Part shown: positions 13,101 through 23,543 of the stretch, one piece after another
How the letters are laid out: each line of letters starts with the position of its first letter
How positions within the stretch are numbered: the first letter of the stretch is position 1
NCBI RefSeq assembly: GCF_000499385.1
Contig: NW_013654192.1
Location: forward strand, 1-34,643
Direction of reading: 5' to 3'
Source: Eimeria necatrix
Taxonomy: Eukaryota > Apicomplexa > Conoidasida > Eucoccidiorida > Eimeriidae
Length of the DNA: 34,643 nucleotides
Notes under the pieces: model-generated
Told to the model about the DNA's origin: nothing
The model's input: the letters and a program-made list of their open reading frames with translations, nothing else
The model's database searches: none
Position numbers and translations under genes: made by a program

Positions 13101-14201
13101 GAACTATTAGAGGGTTCATAATAGGGCAGCTCCGTATGCTATTTCGTCAATGGCGCTCTGGTTCAACAGGAGGAGGCTTCATCTGGAAAGCAAGGCGTTT
13201 GTCAGTTGACGCTATATGGACGAATAGGAGGTGCGCAGCATGCATAAAAGGAGCAGAATAGCTGGGATAATGACGAAAATCATTATATTCTGACGTACAG
13301 CCTTATGTCATAGAGGTGGTGGCAATACAATGAAAAATCAAGCAGTTGCGTTAATTTTGAAGCACGTTTTGAGCTCAGGGCTTTGTGGTTGTAGGGCAAC
13401 ACATCATGCTGCCTCATCTGCAACTGCACACGGCCGTGTTGCCGTTGCTGCCTGCGATGAGAATTGAAGGATACGTTCTTATTTGAGGTAGAACGCTGTT
13501 ACCGCGCCTGGTAATCATGACCTCATGCATCCTTAGGCGACAGCACTACCTTGTTTACGCACAATCAAAGCAGCAGACCGTTCAGAGATCGCAAGCAACG
13601 GGAGTGTTTCATGGCCTGGAGCCTTTACTGGTCTTCGCTGTGTATCATTTCCATTCTGTGCACTTAAACAGAACCACGAAGAACATTCACAGGCTTACGT
13701 TTTTTCACCGTGATGCAGAGTGCCAGGGACGCGGAAGGTAATTTGAAGCAGCCCTTCTTGCGACAACAGCACTCCATTGTTTCGTTCTGAATTAATTTAC
13801 TGTAGTGTATTATTCCCTAGAGGAAATGCGGCACAGACGAAACCACCTATTTGACATTTCGCTCCATCATGCTGAAGTTCGGCAGTTGCTTGTTACAGAT
13901 ACAACACTTTCAAGTCTTGTGCCTTTTGTGCAAATGTCTTTGGGACAAAACCTCGGGCATTGAGTCTCATAGGTATTGATCTGGTGGAGGGCAAGCCACA
14001 GGGCCTAAATTGGCACCTCAGTGTGGCACAGGGAGTAACCAGTTAAACTGGATGCAGTATTGGAACTCGTTCAAAGATCAGGTATTGCCAGTCTGCGGTA
14101 TTTGTGCTTGTTTCAGCTTGTGCGCCCTGCTGACGTCCTATTCGTCTGGAACCAGCCGAATTTCTTTCTATGCTGCTGCGCTCTTTTTTAATTCGACTTG
14201 C

Positions 14202-14221
14202 TGCCGAAAGATCTTTCGGCA
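14202..14221. repeat. Perfect 20-bp palindrome
   Basis: TGCCGAAAGATCTTTCGGCA is a perfect inverted repeat with no spacer. It lies inside overlapping anonymous frames on both strands (14010-14417 on +, 14043-14324 and 14168-14407 on -). It has no obvious partner elsewhere in the window. Confidence 0.7.
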
Positions 14222-15810
14222 AGTTGGCAACATTCTCCTCAGAAAGTTCCACATTTCGATGCATTTCCCCTGCAAATGCGAAAATATTCCTTCTTTCATT
14301 TTGGATCCCAAGCTTGTTGGGCAAATGTGGCTTTTCTTACACTGTCGTTTGGCGCACAGGCGCTTTGAAGTCGATCTCCAGGAAGGCTGTTTATCCATTT
14401 TCCCCACTGCAATATAAAGAACATCTGCGGGCAGGGTTTGTGGTCGGTCTGCTGCAAGTAGTTGGTGAGTATCTGTCGGTCGGGGGCCACATTACTTATC
14501 GAACGCTTACTTCACTCGCGTGCTTGCAAAGTTGTTGACTTATATAGCGCACCTTTTAGCAGTATTTGATGTACTACAAGGCAGCCAATGCGTTGGGCAA
14601 TGAGCCTTGCTGGAATTTTGTTTGGTTCGTATTACAAGTCGCGTCAGCGTTCCACTGTCCATAGTTGCTTGTTTAGCAACGTAACGTATGGAACGGATTT
14701 GGTTTTGCGTGAAGTTATTTGCGACTGCAAGTACTAATGCGAATTGTACTGGCTTTCCACATTTTTCTGTCATTGAAATTCCATTATCGAGGCGATTAAG
14801 AACCTGTGGCGAAAACAAGATGTATCCTGTGCACACAGAACAGTCGATGCGGCGTATGGCTGAAACTTTAGCACAGCTATAAACACATGGATTTTTAGGT
14901 TAGTCTATCGCTTAGGCAGTTGTGTGTGCTCACAGTTTTCACTTTGCGCGAGTTGTGCTCAGCGCACAGCCGGTGCTTTTACGGCAGCAGGCTTGTGATG
15001 CACAGAGCAGCTAACGCCTTCGACTAATTCTGGATATGCGCCGCAGAAGAAGGAAGTGAGTTGGTTTTGGAGGTAGGGCGAACGTCAATGAAGGAACAGT
15101 AAGGCACACTCAGTGGCAAACTGGGAATTTCAATCGCCTACACCGCCTTCTTCTATCATTTGCTTATGCAGAGAACACACTAATATGCAACGTGCCTGTA
15201 TACTGGGGTATGGAGGGACACAAAATATTACAGGACTTGCGCGGAAGTGGCATTGCCTGAATAGCCGCACATGTCGAGCCCTTTTCTTCTGTAATTTTTT
15301 TATACAGAGAACGTTTTGTGTTCTTCATTGACCCGCCCGGCATGACCGGTCCTGTGTACATGTGAGATGAGATCAGATTTAATGAACAGAAAACGCCTGC
15401 AGGGCGTTAAAAACATTGTCATTGGCGCATTCCATGAAGATCGGCCACGGCCACTGTCAACGCTCAACAAATCTGTGTTGTAGTGAAGCCGGATGATTAA
15501 TTTGTAGCTGCGAAACTCCAGGAAACATAGGGTTCACACGATAAAAGGACAAATATGAACATTCCTGTTCTGTTTTTTGTAACTGTGCCAGTGGGACAAA
15601 GCGAGCTGGAATGACCGATTGCAAGGTTTCAAAGCTAAGCTTTCCTCATCCCAGAAAAGGCCTTTGCGAGCAACACGGCGTCGCGTCCTTGGCAGTGTGA
15701 ACGACATTCAAGATCCCGATTTTCGTCGCAGCCTTTGCTACAGCTCTCAATCCGGGACGGATCCCATTCTCGGATATGTATATTTTTGAAATGCTTTTAT
15801 TCTCTTACAG

Positions 15811-16128
15811 GCAGCACATGTACCTGTGCTGGGAACCCAAGCGCCAACGCCATAATCCTTGGATTTAGAGCATTCGTTGCTCCATGGAGCTCCACGCCTT
15901 CAGGCCAGCATGAACGTGCATACACACTTAAGAAGATGGAGCCGTTAGTACCTGCTTCAAAATACTCCGAGCTTCATTTTGAAGGACTAAGATGTTCATA
16001 CCTGGCTGCGGCAGTGCATCAATATCTCTGCTTCGTCTTGCACTCTGGCTGTCCAAAGAACGTATGTCTCAGTTGGCTTCCGGAAACAGGGTTTGCGCGA
16101 CTAACTGCGTTGCCTATCAGCAGGAGAG
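15811..16128 (+). CDS. Candidate exon, 318 nt, unknown product
   Basis: This is one of the best exon candidates. A classic acceptor (TTATTCTCTTACAG, ending 15810) precedes it and GAGAG|GTAAAC follows it. The length is 318 nt, a multiple of three. In the open frame it takes two bases, runs 105 codons and leaves one, so both flanking introns are phase 1, the pattern typical of shuffled extracellular modules. The peptide starts STCTCAGNPS, contains SSTPSGQHER and SGCPKNVCLSW, and has seven cysteines. I do not recognise a family. The frame is also open upstream to 15735, so an unspliced reading cannot be excluded. No duplicate exists in the window to test selection. Confidence 0.35.
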
Positions 16129-17489
16129 GTAAACCATATCAGGGGCCACAGCCAGAGTGATTTGATTGTGACACCTTTAGTTGTTTCCCCCAAACGAATG
16201 CAAACTGGCTTGAGAGGCTACTGTATCGAGCTGCGCGTTGCCGTCGAATGCCTTTTTAAAATATGCAGCAAGTTAGTGGCTTTGGTGCCACGCCGTGGCT
16301 TGCATTTATTCATGCATCGACGTGCTTACGTAGGCCTTGCATGACTGCAGTCAAAAAGGCAGCGTGAAACATGTCCCGTTTATGTAGTTGTGCACTGTTC
16401 TTGGTACGCACCCGTGTGGAGCGCATTACAAGCAGTAAATGAAACTTCGATTTTTATTTATTATCTTACATTATGAAGGTATTTCTATATACATGTGAAC
16501 AGATTTGTATGTTTGCGTTTCTTTCATGTTAGGCTTGAAGCTCTTTCCAAAGAATGCACGCTGTGGCAATTCGAAGCAGCTAAAGCCGCATTTAACCGGT
16601 GTGTGCGGCACACCACAGTCTTCCGCTCACACAGTCTTCTGACGCGAGCAGCGTGTTCTGGGTATATATATTACAAAACAAGCGCTGCATATACCCACAT
16701 ATATGCCATACAGAGAGGAGCATTTTTGCCGTTGTTTTTGCATGGCTTCAAGGGCAACACGTAACCCTGTTTTGGCTTGCAGTAGTTTTGCTGATCAACA
16801 TATGCTGACGACGGTGCGTGGATTCCGCCGCATCACACTTCACTTTCACCAGGAGAAAATAGCTACAGGTTCCTGATACAGGTATATTTTCAGCGCCATC
16901 TGGGTGTCGAATAGCTGTTCGACGCTGCTGTTTCTAGCAGCGCCGAACAGCATTCGATATCGCAGACATCCAGCTCGTAGCTCGTATTGTGGAAGTGGGC
17001 TGCTGCCATCATGTAGTGGGGTATAATACTCAACAATGTTCTGGGCATTAGTTTATTTTGAGAGTGTTTTGGCGGTTCAAATGGTTCGCTAGTAACTACT
17101 TGCGCGCTACTCACAGCCATTGTGATGCACGACGCACACAAGAATAGAGTTGCCATTGCCTTAGCGGCCGCTTGTAAAACAAATCCCAAAGCGTTTGCCG
17201 GTGCATTGAAGAATTTTGGGCACTCTAGGACAGCATCGCTGATGGGGAAATTAATTTAAGCACTTTTGGCGTCTTGATGAAAAATCACGTCGTGTCGGAC
17301 CTGCTTCCTGTACCAAATATTTTTAGCAACACAGACCGCCAGCGAACAGTTTCGTTAAGAATAGCTATGAAGTAAACACATACAGTGATGCTATGCTTTG
17401 CCATGATTTTTTCAGTACTACCAACGATTTAGTCTGCTTTGGATTTTCCCTGCAATCAATTTGCACAGAACAATACGTAATAATTACAG
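16129..17489. other. Unassigned stretch with one strong hairpin
   Basis: Open frames are short (the longest is 16890-17189 on the minus strand, 99 codons). A region near 16660-16710 has short TATA runs. The hairpin at 16907-16957 is listed separately. I see no gene that can be supported. Confidence 0.4.
16907..16957. repeat. Strong imperfect hairpin, about 22-bp stem, 6-base loop
   Basis: The left arm is 16907-16929 and the right arm 16936-16957. They pair over about 22 positions with one bulged A (16913) and one G-A mismatch, around the loop GTTTCT. The core arms are GCTGTTCGACGCTGCT and AGCAGCGCCGAACAGC. Stems this long are not expected by chance in a window this size. It could be a precursor-like RNA hairpin, a terminator-type or cruciform structure, or the relic of a small inverted-repeat element. 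No flanking target-site duplication was obvious. Confidence 0.65.
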
Positions 17490-17704
17490 GAAGTGAGTTA
17501 TAATCAGAGATTTCTTGATTGCCGCGATTGGCCGATACGGGAAAACTTCGCGCAGCAGGAGGCGTTTCAAATATGCATTGCTTTTTCGCAGGAGCGTATT
17601 TCTATCGACAGAGGTTCGGACGAATTCGCTATTCTGAATGATGTGCTACAAACATTTGCGTGCTTTCATCAAAATTGGCGGTTTCGTACCGAGTGGTGTT
17701 TTAT
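17490..17704 (+). CDS. Candidate exon, 215 nt, unknown product
   Basis: This follows an acceptor-like TAATTACAG (ending 17489) that is also a motif copy. It is open for 71 codons from GAA GTG AGT and leaves two bases at TTTAT|GTAACG. The same TTTAT|GTAA ending occurs at the 21326 donor. The peptide is polar and soluble-looking (EVSYNQRFLDCRDWP, then QERISIDRGSDEFAILNDV). It lacks low-complexity runs and membrane segments. There is no recognised family. The competing view is that GTGAGT at 17493 is a donor, because it matches the donor consensus well. Confidence 0.3.
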
Positions 17705-18364
17705 GTAACGTCATATTTGTAATACCTATAGCAAAGCTTCAGTTATAGCTTTGCCGGAGGAGAGACATCGTCAATAGCCACGTTTCTAAATGACGTAAAC
17801 CTGCTAGTGGTAACAACGAGACAGATAGATTTAATGGCCGACAGCGCGTGCGCCCTCACAAATTAGATTGCATGGCTTTGATTTTGGAGCCGCTTCATGG
17901 AATATATGTGCATAATCATGGTGTTTTATTTGTCGTTCCTTAAAGGCAGTCAGCAGATCAGAGGATGCAGACTCCCTCTTCTGCCAACAATGTGAGACGT
18001 ATACTGCCATTGTGCATCTAATGAAGCTATAAGCGCTTTAGAACTGTGATGGCCTATAGGACGAAAACGAAGCGTCGCCAATAGCTCAGTCTACACTTGC
18101 GTTTTTGAATATTTGTGTGCATTCCTAATATTCAGGATGTAGGTGTCTTGCGTGGTGCAGGCAACTAACAGGTTCTGCTGGTGTGAAAGCGCCTTTTCGC
18201 GGTATTGTGAAACGGCGGTTGTGTGTCTTTCCCCTCTCATTTCTTTATTATCAGCGGCTTCAAATATCGTAGAACGTCCGTCTAATGTTAACTAGAATCC
18301 CTTTCATTCAATGTAAAACGGAAGCGATTGGAGAGAAAACAGTGTTTTTAGCTTGACACTTCAG
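17705..18364. other. No supportable gene
   Basis: No frame of note. AATAGCTCAGTCTACAC near 18080 looks superficially like a tRNA A-box, but no B-box or cloverleaf follows. Confidence 0.45.
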
Positions 18365-18614
18365 GGATGTTGATAATCGGTAGCTTCCGCTATGATCGAG
18401 ATTGCTGTGAGGAGTTGCATTCAGAATCGATCACAGCGTGTTGTGAGCGTGCAATTAGGCCTAAATTTGTTTTGCATAGAACTTTTGTTGCTGCTCTCAT
18501 AGTGGTCTGTATTGTAACTGTCGCACAGCTTGTTAAAGATTTGGGCTTCACTGCATGCATTTTGCTGTGCAGACAACAAATAATTCCCATTTCACAAGGT
18601 GAACTACGTAGATG
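18365..18614 (+). CDS. Candidate exon with a possible membrane segment, 250 nt
   Basis: The product is unknown. An acceptor-like GCTTGACACTTCAG precedes it and TG|GTACGT, a strong donor, follows. It takes two bases, runs 82 codons from ATG at 18367 and leaves two. The middle holds a hydrophobic stretch of about 19 residues (FVAALIVVCIVTVAQLV is its core) flanked by polar sequence, which would suit one transmembrane helix. Paired cysteines (DCC and ACC) lie before it. The opposite strand is also open over most of this span (18390-18623), so a chance frame remains possible. Confidence 0.27.
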
Positions 18615-18907
18615 GTACGTCATCTGTGGTCACAAAGCCAGAACTTGTGCTTGAATGCCAAGCATCTTCCTCGAGGAAGAGTTTAATACAAACGAAGCCT
18701 TGCGATAATTTGCGTGTCTGTAGCTCCGGAAAAGCGACATGGTAAGTTTGCAAGCCCCCCATCGGTACGCGTATGTGGTATGTTGTGTTCTAAACTTCTT
18801 TTGGACCAGAATGTGTGTCGACGTGTTTCTGAAGAAGCACAAACAAATCTGTGAAGAGGTCTTTGCGGCAACGGACTGCATGTGTTGGCAGGCGTTACCA
18901 TCTGCAG

Positions 18908-19058
18908 GAAGTGCGAGCTATTTATTTCTATTCTAGTGCATTTTTTAGCACCTCCGGTTTCCATTCGAAGGAGCTCAGCATTGTTAAAGAAAAATGGGAG
19001 AGTCATAACTCAACATACACGCGCTTCAGCGTGAGCGCTTCCCTCCTCGGCATCTGTG
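18908..19058 (+). CDS. Candidate exon, 151 nt (or 123 nt), unknown product
   Basis: It begins right after CTGCAG in a motif copy. One reading uses whole codons from GAA GTG CGA for 50 codons to CTGTG|GTAAGT, an excellent donor at 19059. The alternative starts with one base, reads KCELFISILV and so on for 40 codons and ends on two bases at 19030 before GTGAGC. Both have good splice sites, so I cannot choose. Another strong donor, ATG|GTAAGT, lies at 18743 with an acceptor-like TTTGGACCAG soon after, suggesting several splicing options here. Confidence 0.28.
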
Positions 19059-20188
19059 GTAAGTTTGACCAGCGCTTGCGTATGATATGTTTGCAAAATG
19101 GCAGCATATGCCAGACAGGCACACTCAGTACTCGCCACTGCATAATTCACACCAGCGCGTGGGTTCCATTATCGCACCAATGAAGCGGCAATTTGAGCAT
19201 GTCTCCTCTGAGATCATCTAATGTTTTTTTTTGCAAGATGAAGAGTCTAGCGTTTGTTGGCATGATCATCTCTTTGACTCAAGTCACTAACGAAACCACG
19301 CAGATCCTTCCTGACAAGCGAGACTTGCATGTAGGCAAACACGATAGAGAAGGTAGCACATCCAACCAACAAATGCGTTTGTTGGCAAGAAAGACTTAGT
19401 AGTGGGCTGAACGCCATAGGGGCAACAGAGAGCGTGCTTGAAAAACAAGTTGGTGAGTTCCATATCCTACTAGGTTCGCAGTACATAGGGCAGCGGACTG
19501 GTGCAGATAGAGTGCGCGTGTTCTTAGGCAACAGAGGATAGTTTACGAAACATCACGTGATGTGATGTTCCGTTGGGACAACGCTTGGTTGTAGTGTCTT
19601 GCATTGAACATGGGAGTTATTCCGACAGCTGTGATACAGGTGACAATATGACTTGCTGCTACAGCTGCATCGCCGCAGCCTAGCGTGAGTTAGCTTGAAA
19701 ACCCAGACACACGGATTCGGTTCTAGACCGCGCAGGCAGATTCAGCGAGAAGCCGTATAGAGACCTGAAGTGAACACCGAGAAGTGTTCTTGCTGAAAAA
19801 AATATGCAGGGAGTAAGTCTCCTCCCTGTTTATCTGTACCCAAGTGCTTAGTATCCAATCTCATCACTTTGCATATTTGCCAGCATGCTGTGCCTTGTAG
19901 TGCTCTTGTACGCCTGTTATAATGCTTCTTGGCAGGGCTGGAGCCCGAATACAAGCGAAGATTTTGCAGGAGAATGCCATGGTGTCCGACTAACGATTGC
20001 ATCCGTTTCCATGTTTGCATGTGCCAGCGAAAGTAAATTCGTTGCTTGATCTGTAGACCCATTCCTTTTTTTTATCACGGAAGGTTTATTCGTGTACTTC
20101 ACTAAAGTGGAACTCCCTTACGTATTTGGCTTCGCATATTGTGTCTCTAAGGGTAGGCTTGTGCACTTGCTAGAATGGCATGCGGCAG
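19059..20188. other. No supportable gene
   Basis: A minus strand frame at 19742-20062 (106 codons) and a shorter one at 19247-19531 are anonymous. GTTG|GTGAGTTCC near 19446 and GC|GTGAGTTAG near 19685 are donor-like on +. I see no duplicated or structured sequence. Confidence 0.4.
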
Positions 20189-20330
20189 GAAGCAAACACT
20201 GTTTTCCAAAGCCACGTAAATGCAGCAGTAATTTCACTTGCAGAAGCAGGTGCGCTCAATATGTCAAATTGTGCACCAGACATGTGACATTTGTCACTTG
20301 TGCGCTTGAAGGAAGGTGTAGCTGCTCACG
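20189..20330 (+). CDS. Candidate cysteine-rich exon, 142 nt
   Basis: In the open frame, eight cysteines fall within about 45 residues, with spacings of roughly 6, 5, 3, 6, 8, 5 and 1 residues (ending GRCSCS). The acceptor-like GGCAG ends at 20188. The donor is CACG|GTAAAA, and in this phase the donor supplies the in-frame TAA. The frame is open upstream to 20092, so the start is uncertain. The cysteine density suggests a disulfide-bonded secreted or extracellular peptide. The spacing does not match an EGF, sushi, defensin or chitin-binding pattern that I can assert. Confidence 0.3.
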
Positions 20331-21239
20331 GTAAAACAATTCACTGAGACGTTTGCTTGCGTCGCCAACCATGTCGACATATTGCGGATAACACACAATT
20401 ACTTGAATTGGAAAATGATAAATAACTATACCCTAGTACAATTTTTCCAGTGTGTAGGAGAGTGCGGAGGAACTAAGCAATGGCGTTATGAGACCGGGCG
20501 CATTCGTTGCAAGGATCGCGTGGTATTTTCAGCAACCTACAAAACAGAATGACTCCGCATTGCGAACGATTAGCTTGTGAGGCATTGTTAGCAACGCATA
20601 AACATCAGTTCACGCTCGAGAGTATAATAACATTCAAGGAGAGGTGTAGTTCGCTAGTCCTTCTGTTGATTCCTAAAGTATAACATTTTGTTTTCAGTGG
20701 TTGGGAAGATGAATGTGGATTCGCTGAGTAGATTTACGTTCATGTCTTACCTGCACAGGAACTTAGCATGGTACTTCGTAACGTCACAAATTTAGATTCG
20801 CTTTCCTTTAAGCAGACATCTGGCAGTTTTGTATATATTCTGAAGTTGTTTTGCCAGCGGATACCGTTTTTGTTCAGCGTTGAAGTGTGAGAATCACTCC
20901 TATATTCGTAACGGGCTTGAGACGTTCACGTAGTCTACGGAGCTCATTGCCTCACTGTTGCCATTCACGGTGATTCCCTGCAGTGCTTTGGGGGCATCGA
21001 AGTCATAGATGGCTTGCACCTTCTGGCTCCAGGCAGTGCGCCTTGATGCACCTGTTTGCATCCTGCGTGACAAAATATAGAGACGTTTTCAATAGTCGTA
21101 ACCGCTGTCAGTCCTGGCCGTTCACTATGGAATCTGACCTGTTGCACAGCCACCTTCTTCTTTGAGGGACTGTGTGATTTGCTATGTGTGTCGCACCCCG
21201 TATTTGAACTCTAAATTGGTTTGTGTTTTATTCCAATAG
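20331..21239. other. No supportable gene
   Basis: AT-richer sequence with short frames only. GAGAGTGCGG at 20458-20467 is a near-match to the recurring motif, but its AG spacing differs. A T/C-rich acceptor-like AATTTTTCCAG ends at 20450. Confidence 0.4.
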
Positions 21240-21326
21240 AAAGTGCGCTTCTAAGAGTAATTTTTATCCGTGTGTATTCCTTGCAGACAGATTAGAGCAG
21301 GCATGCATTTACAAGCTATGGTTTAT
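21240..21326 (+). CDS. Candidate exon, 87 nt, followed by a 99-base intron
   Basis: An acceptor TTTTATTCCAATAG ends at 21239. The segment takes one base, reads 28 codons starting KCASKSNFYPCVF and leaves two bases at TTTAT|GTAAGT, a consensus donor. The next AG at 21424-21425 follows a branch-point-like CTTTAAC, giving a 99-base intron. The downstream segment (from 21426) accepts the same phase and reads ECGQDIASGATPL and so on. It may end at 21491 before GTGTAC, or run to a stop at 21545. Three cysteines lie in the first exon. The product is unknown. Confidence 0.3.
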
Positions 21327-21977
21327 GTAAGTCTGTGCCTTCCAGCATGCATCATGAAGAATTTCCTAGTTGCAGATGCTCTATAGTTTATGGCCTAGCA
21401 TACGGTTTATGCTTTAACACTGTAGAGAGTGCGGTCAGGATATTGCTAGTGGCGCAACACCACTCGTCAGACCACACCGATTGCTCATCTCGTGTACTGA
21501 CGCGCGAGCTGCACAAGTCTTTCCTGCCGAGGAATGCTGTTGAGTACGCGATATGCTTTCTGTGCAAGAGTAGCTTTTTGTAGCATGCTTCGAGGTAGCG
21601 CATGCGGTACATTGCACGACGATTGCTCACTGATACTGTAGAAGCGAATATTCGCCCCGTCGCATCGACGCTTTTCAGCTTGTAGGCGGCACTGTTCAGG
21701 ACGTCCACAGCGTTTGCATCGTCGTAACTACAACGTTTTCAATTGCACTGCCTTCACGAGCGGTCATGTCAAGTTTTCCCCCCACAAGGATAGACGCGTA
21801 CAGCACGTACTTGCTCCGTGTAGCACTTGTGGGGCATCTCTCAAACATGTTATTTTGCTGACGCATTTTGCTCTGTGTATGCAACAATTCGACGTATTCT
21901 GTTTAAAGGAGTCTAACCCTGGAGGTGCTACGAGGCCTGCTTCTCGTGTGCGTGGAGGTGGCAATTATCCCCGTCAG

Positions 21978-22199
21978 AACGTTGAACAGCCTTGTCTTCT
22001 GCAAACAGACATCTTTACTAGAAACCCTCCTTCTACTTACGGAGCGTTTGAAGAAACAGGAGAGATTGGAGGAACTGCCGTTTTCAACAGAAAGTAAGGC
22101 TCAAGGGAAAGACAGTGGAGCCGGGTTGGGTGTAAGTCTGCAGTGGCAGCTAGAGCGACTGCTCACATGCTTCAGAGGCACTCGCAAGTGGCTTGCTCT
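21978..22199 (+). CDS. Candidate duplicated exon, copy 1
   Basis: The product is unknown. It follows CCCGTCAG, starts with one base in frame, and carries RTLNSLVFCKQT, LEELPF, then LLTCFRGTRKWLAL. The partner at 32928-33120 keeps the same frame, with indels of 27 and 3 bases, both multiples of three. My hand count over the aligned codons gave about 9, 6 and 11 differences at codon positions 1, 2 and 3, only a weak third-position excess. The middle is charged and helix-like. The 3' end is uncertain, because a one-base difference near 22200 breaks the frame relative to copy 2. It may be a decaying gene. Confidence 0.33.
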
Positions 22200-22206
22200 G
22201 TACAGT

Positions 22207-22221
22207 CGCTAATCATTAGCG
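22207..22221. promoter_or_regulatory. Palindrome CGCTAATCATTAGCG, conserved in both duplicates
   Basis: A 7-bp inverted repeat around one central base. Copy 2 at 33128-33142 has the same arms with the centre changed from C to G. Retention amid diverged sequence suggests a binding site or structure. The TAAT/ATTA half-sites resemble homeodomain-type sites, but that is only resemblance. Confidence 0.4.
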
Positions 22222-22988
22222 CTTAGCGCTCGTGAACGAGGTCAGCATGCGGGTAATACTGAAAACGTTTGGGAAGAGACGAAGATCATCTGCTGCGTAC
22301 TGTTCCATAGCTGTTTGCTTGAATTCCTTCCTTTTAAGACTTTCGCAGCTTTTTGCTGAATTGTTGCCATAGTCTGTAGCACATGTGACTAGTTCACTTT
22401 GTGCAAAAATTATTCCTATTGTACTCCGAGGCTGCAACATGCTGTGAGAGGCAACAATTGGAGCACGCGCACGTCCTAAACGTTGTGGCGCGTTAGAATG
22501 TGTGATTGAAAACGAATTAAAGCATTACATGCATTTAAAAAGAAGTGTGTCGTGTAATGTAAGCCTTCACAGGAACAGAGCGTGAGACAGCAGCCAAGGG
22601 CCTATGAGATTGATGGCGGACTATACACTCCCAATCAAAATATGAGGCCACCGCATTTTGGGAGTTGAAGGATGCGGATATTCCGTTGCAGTAAAGTGTG
22701 TTTGTGTTGGGGTTTCCACAGAAGAGATAACAAAGAACTAGTCGTCATCGTTGGACAGTTCTGTTATACGCAGCACGGAGACAAAGTTTTTGCATGCCAA
22801 GGTAGCCTCGCCCTAATGTAGCGGCGCTGAGTTTTTGGTGATACTTTTAATTTATAACGTGCCCTTACTTGAGCCAATACTGTTTCAAGTTTAGTGTCCA
22901 GTTGGACGTTGCTTCTTCTTGTTCTGAAAAATATGCATTCCAAACTCGTGACACGTTTTCACTTTTTGCTTCAGTCCAACATGACTAT

Positions 22989-23345
22989 GAGAACGAACAT
23001 TGCCGCTGCAGTGCAACCGACCTGGGCATGAAGAGTGGTGCATGCACAACACAGGAAAGACCCAAATGGCTGGCTGGTCGGGGCGAATAGAGCATTCTAT
23101 GCTATTGTGACCCAAGAGCATTTCATGCTCTTGAATCATGTTGCATGAACCAAATGACTCGTCTTCGGTTGAAATCGTTAGAGACTAGCAACCAGGTGCG
23201 GTCATGCTCGCAGCCAGCAGCGCAAATATTTTGAAGAGAGTTACTCTAGGGAGGATGCTGCGGACACCTTTTGTAACTTTCAATTCTGTCGCAGACTCTC
23301 TGGTTTGAAAGACAAGCCGGGGCATTTTGTTCGCCGGAGCACGGC
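22989..23345. other. About 350 bp present in unit 1 but absent from unit 2
   Basis: Between the anchors TCAGTCC (22971) and AGATTG (23363), unit 1 has about 386 bases, while unit 2 has about 35 (34055-34090). This is either an insertion here or a deletion there. I saw no terminal inverted repeats or target duplication that would make it an obvious transposon. Boundaries are approximate. Confidence 0.45.
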
Positions 23346-23498
23346 TGTATGTAGAAATCAATAGATTGCTACTTTGGCGGTGGCAGAATGTTCGTCGAAA
23401 AGAGCAAGCGTCTTTGCAGACATATGCAAACAGCTCTGCACTTTAGGAAAAACCTCTGGTCACCTCTTAGCTGTGCGCAAGAACGAGTACTTGGCGCC

Positions 23499-23506
23499 TA
23501 TATATT
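23499..23506 (+). promoter_or_regulatory. TATA-like sequence TATATATT
   Basis: It lies about 38 bp upstream of the ATG at 23544 and is repeated at 34238-34245 in the near-identical copy. It is flanked by GGCGCC and TGGCCGG. It is a plausible TATA box, but core promoters of the host are unknown and the downstream frame is unproven. Confidence 0.2.
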
Positions 23507-23543
23507 GTGGCCGGAAACGGGAAACCAGGGGCGTTAGTAACGC

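Larger units (their letters stand above)
9997..15810. other. Mostly unassigned; anonymous frames only
   Basis: Motif copies lie at 10783, 12447 and 15051. Frames of moderate length are 10060-10389 (+, 109 codons), 12024-12383 (-, 119), 13010-13261 (+, 83) and 14010-14417 (+, 135, overlapping a second + frame at 14170-14538 and two minus frames). None has a recognisable family motif. A possible exon lies at about 13537-13737, between CATCCTTAG and GAAG|GTAATT, with two competing open frames. GTTG|GTGAGTATC near 14466 is a strong donor-like site. Palindromes are listed separately. Confidence 0.4.
21588..23398 (+). repeat. Large duplication, unit 1, diverged part
   Basis: This matches about 32623-34137 in the same orientation with many substitutions and indels. 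Anchors are: 21600 with 32635 (GCATGCGGTACATTGCAC in both), 22201 with 33122 (TACAGTCGCTAAT), 22606 with 33655 (GAGATTGATGG), and 22971 with 34049 (TCAGTCC). The changing offsets (11035, 10921, 11049 and 11078) record indels. Upstream of 21588 and 32623 I see no similarity, so this is the left edge of the duplicated unit. The copies share a candidate exon and a palindrome, listed separately. Confidence 0.8.

Noticed and set aside
18075..18135. tRNA A-box-like AATAGCTCAGTC
   Set aside because: No B-box or cloverleaf downstream.
21588..21735. Minus strand frame shared with 32620-32765 (AAYKLK, then VD, GR and AMYRMR in both copies)
   Set aside because: The peptides look well conserved, but hand-counted differences fall about 9, 15 and 13 at codon positions 1, 2 and 3, with no third-position excess. 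It also opposes the strand of the other signals. It is likely a shadow of a nucleotide-level duplication.
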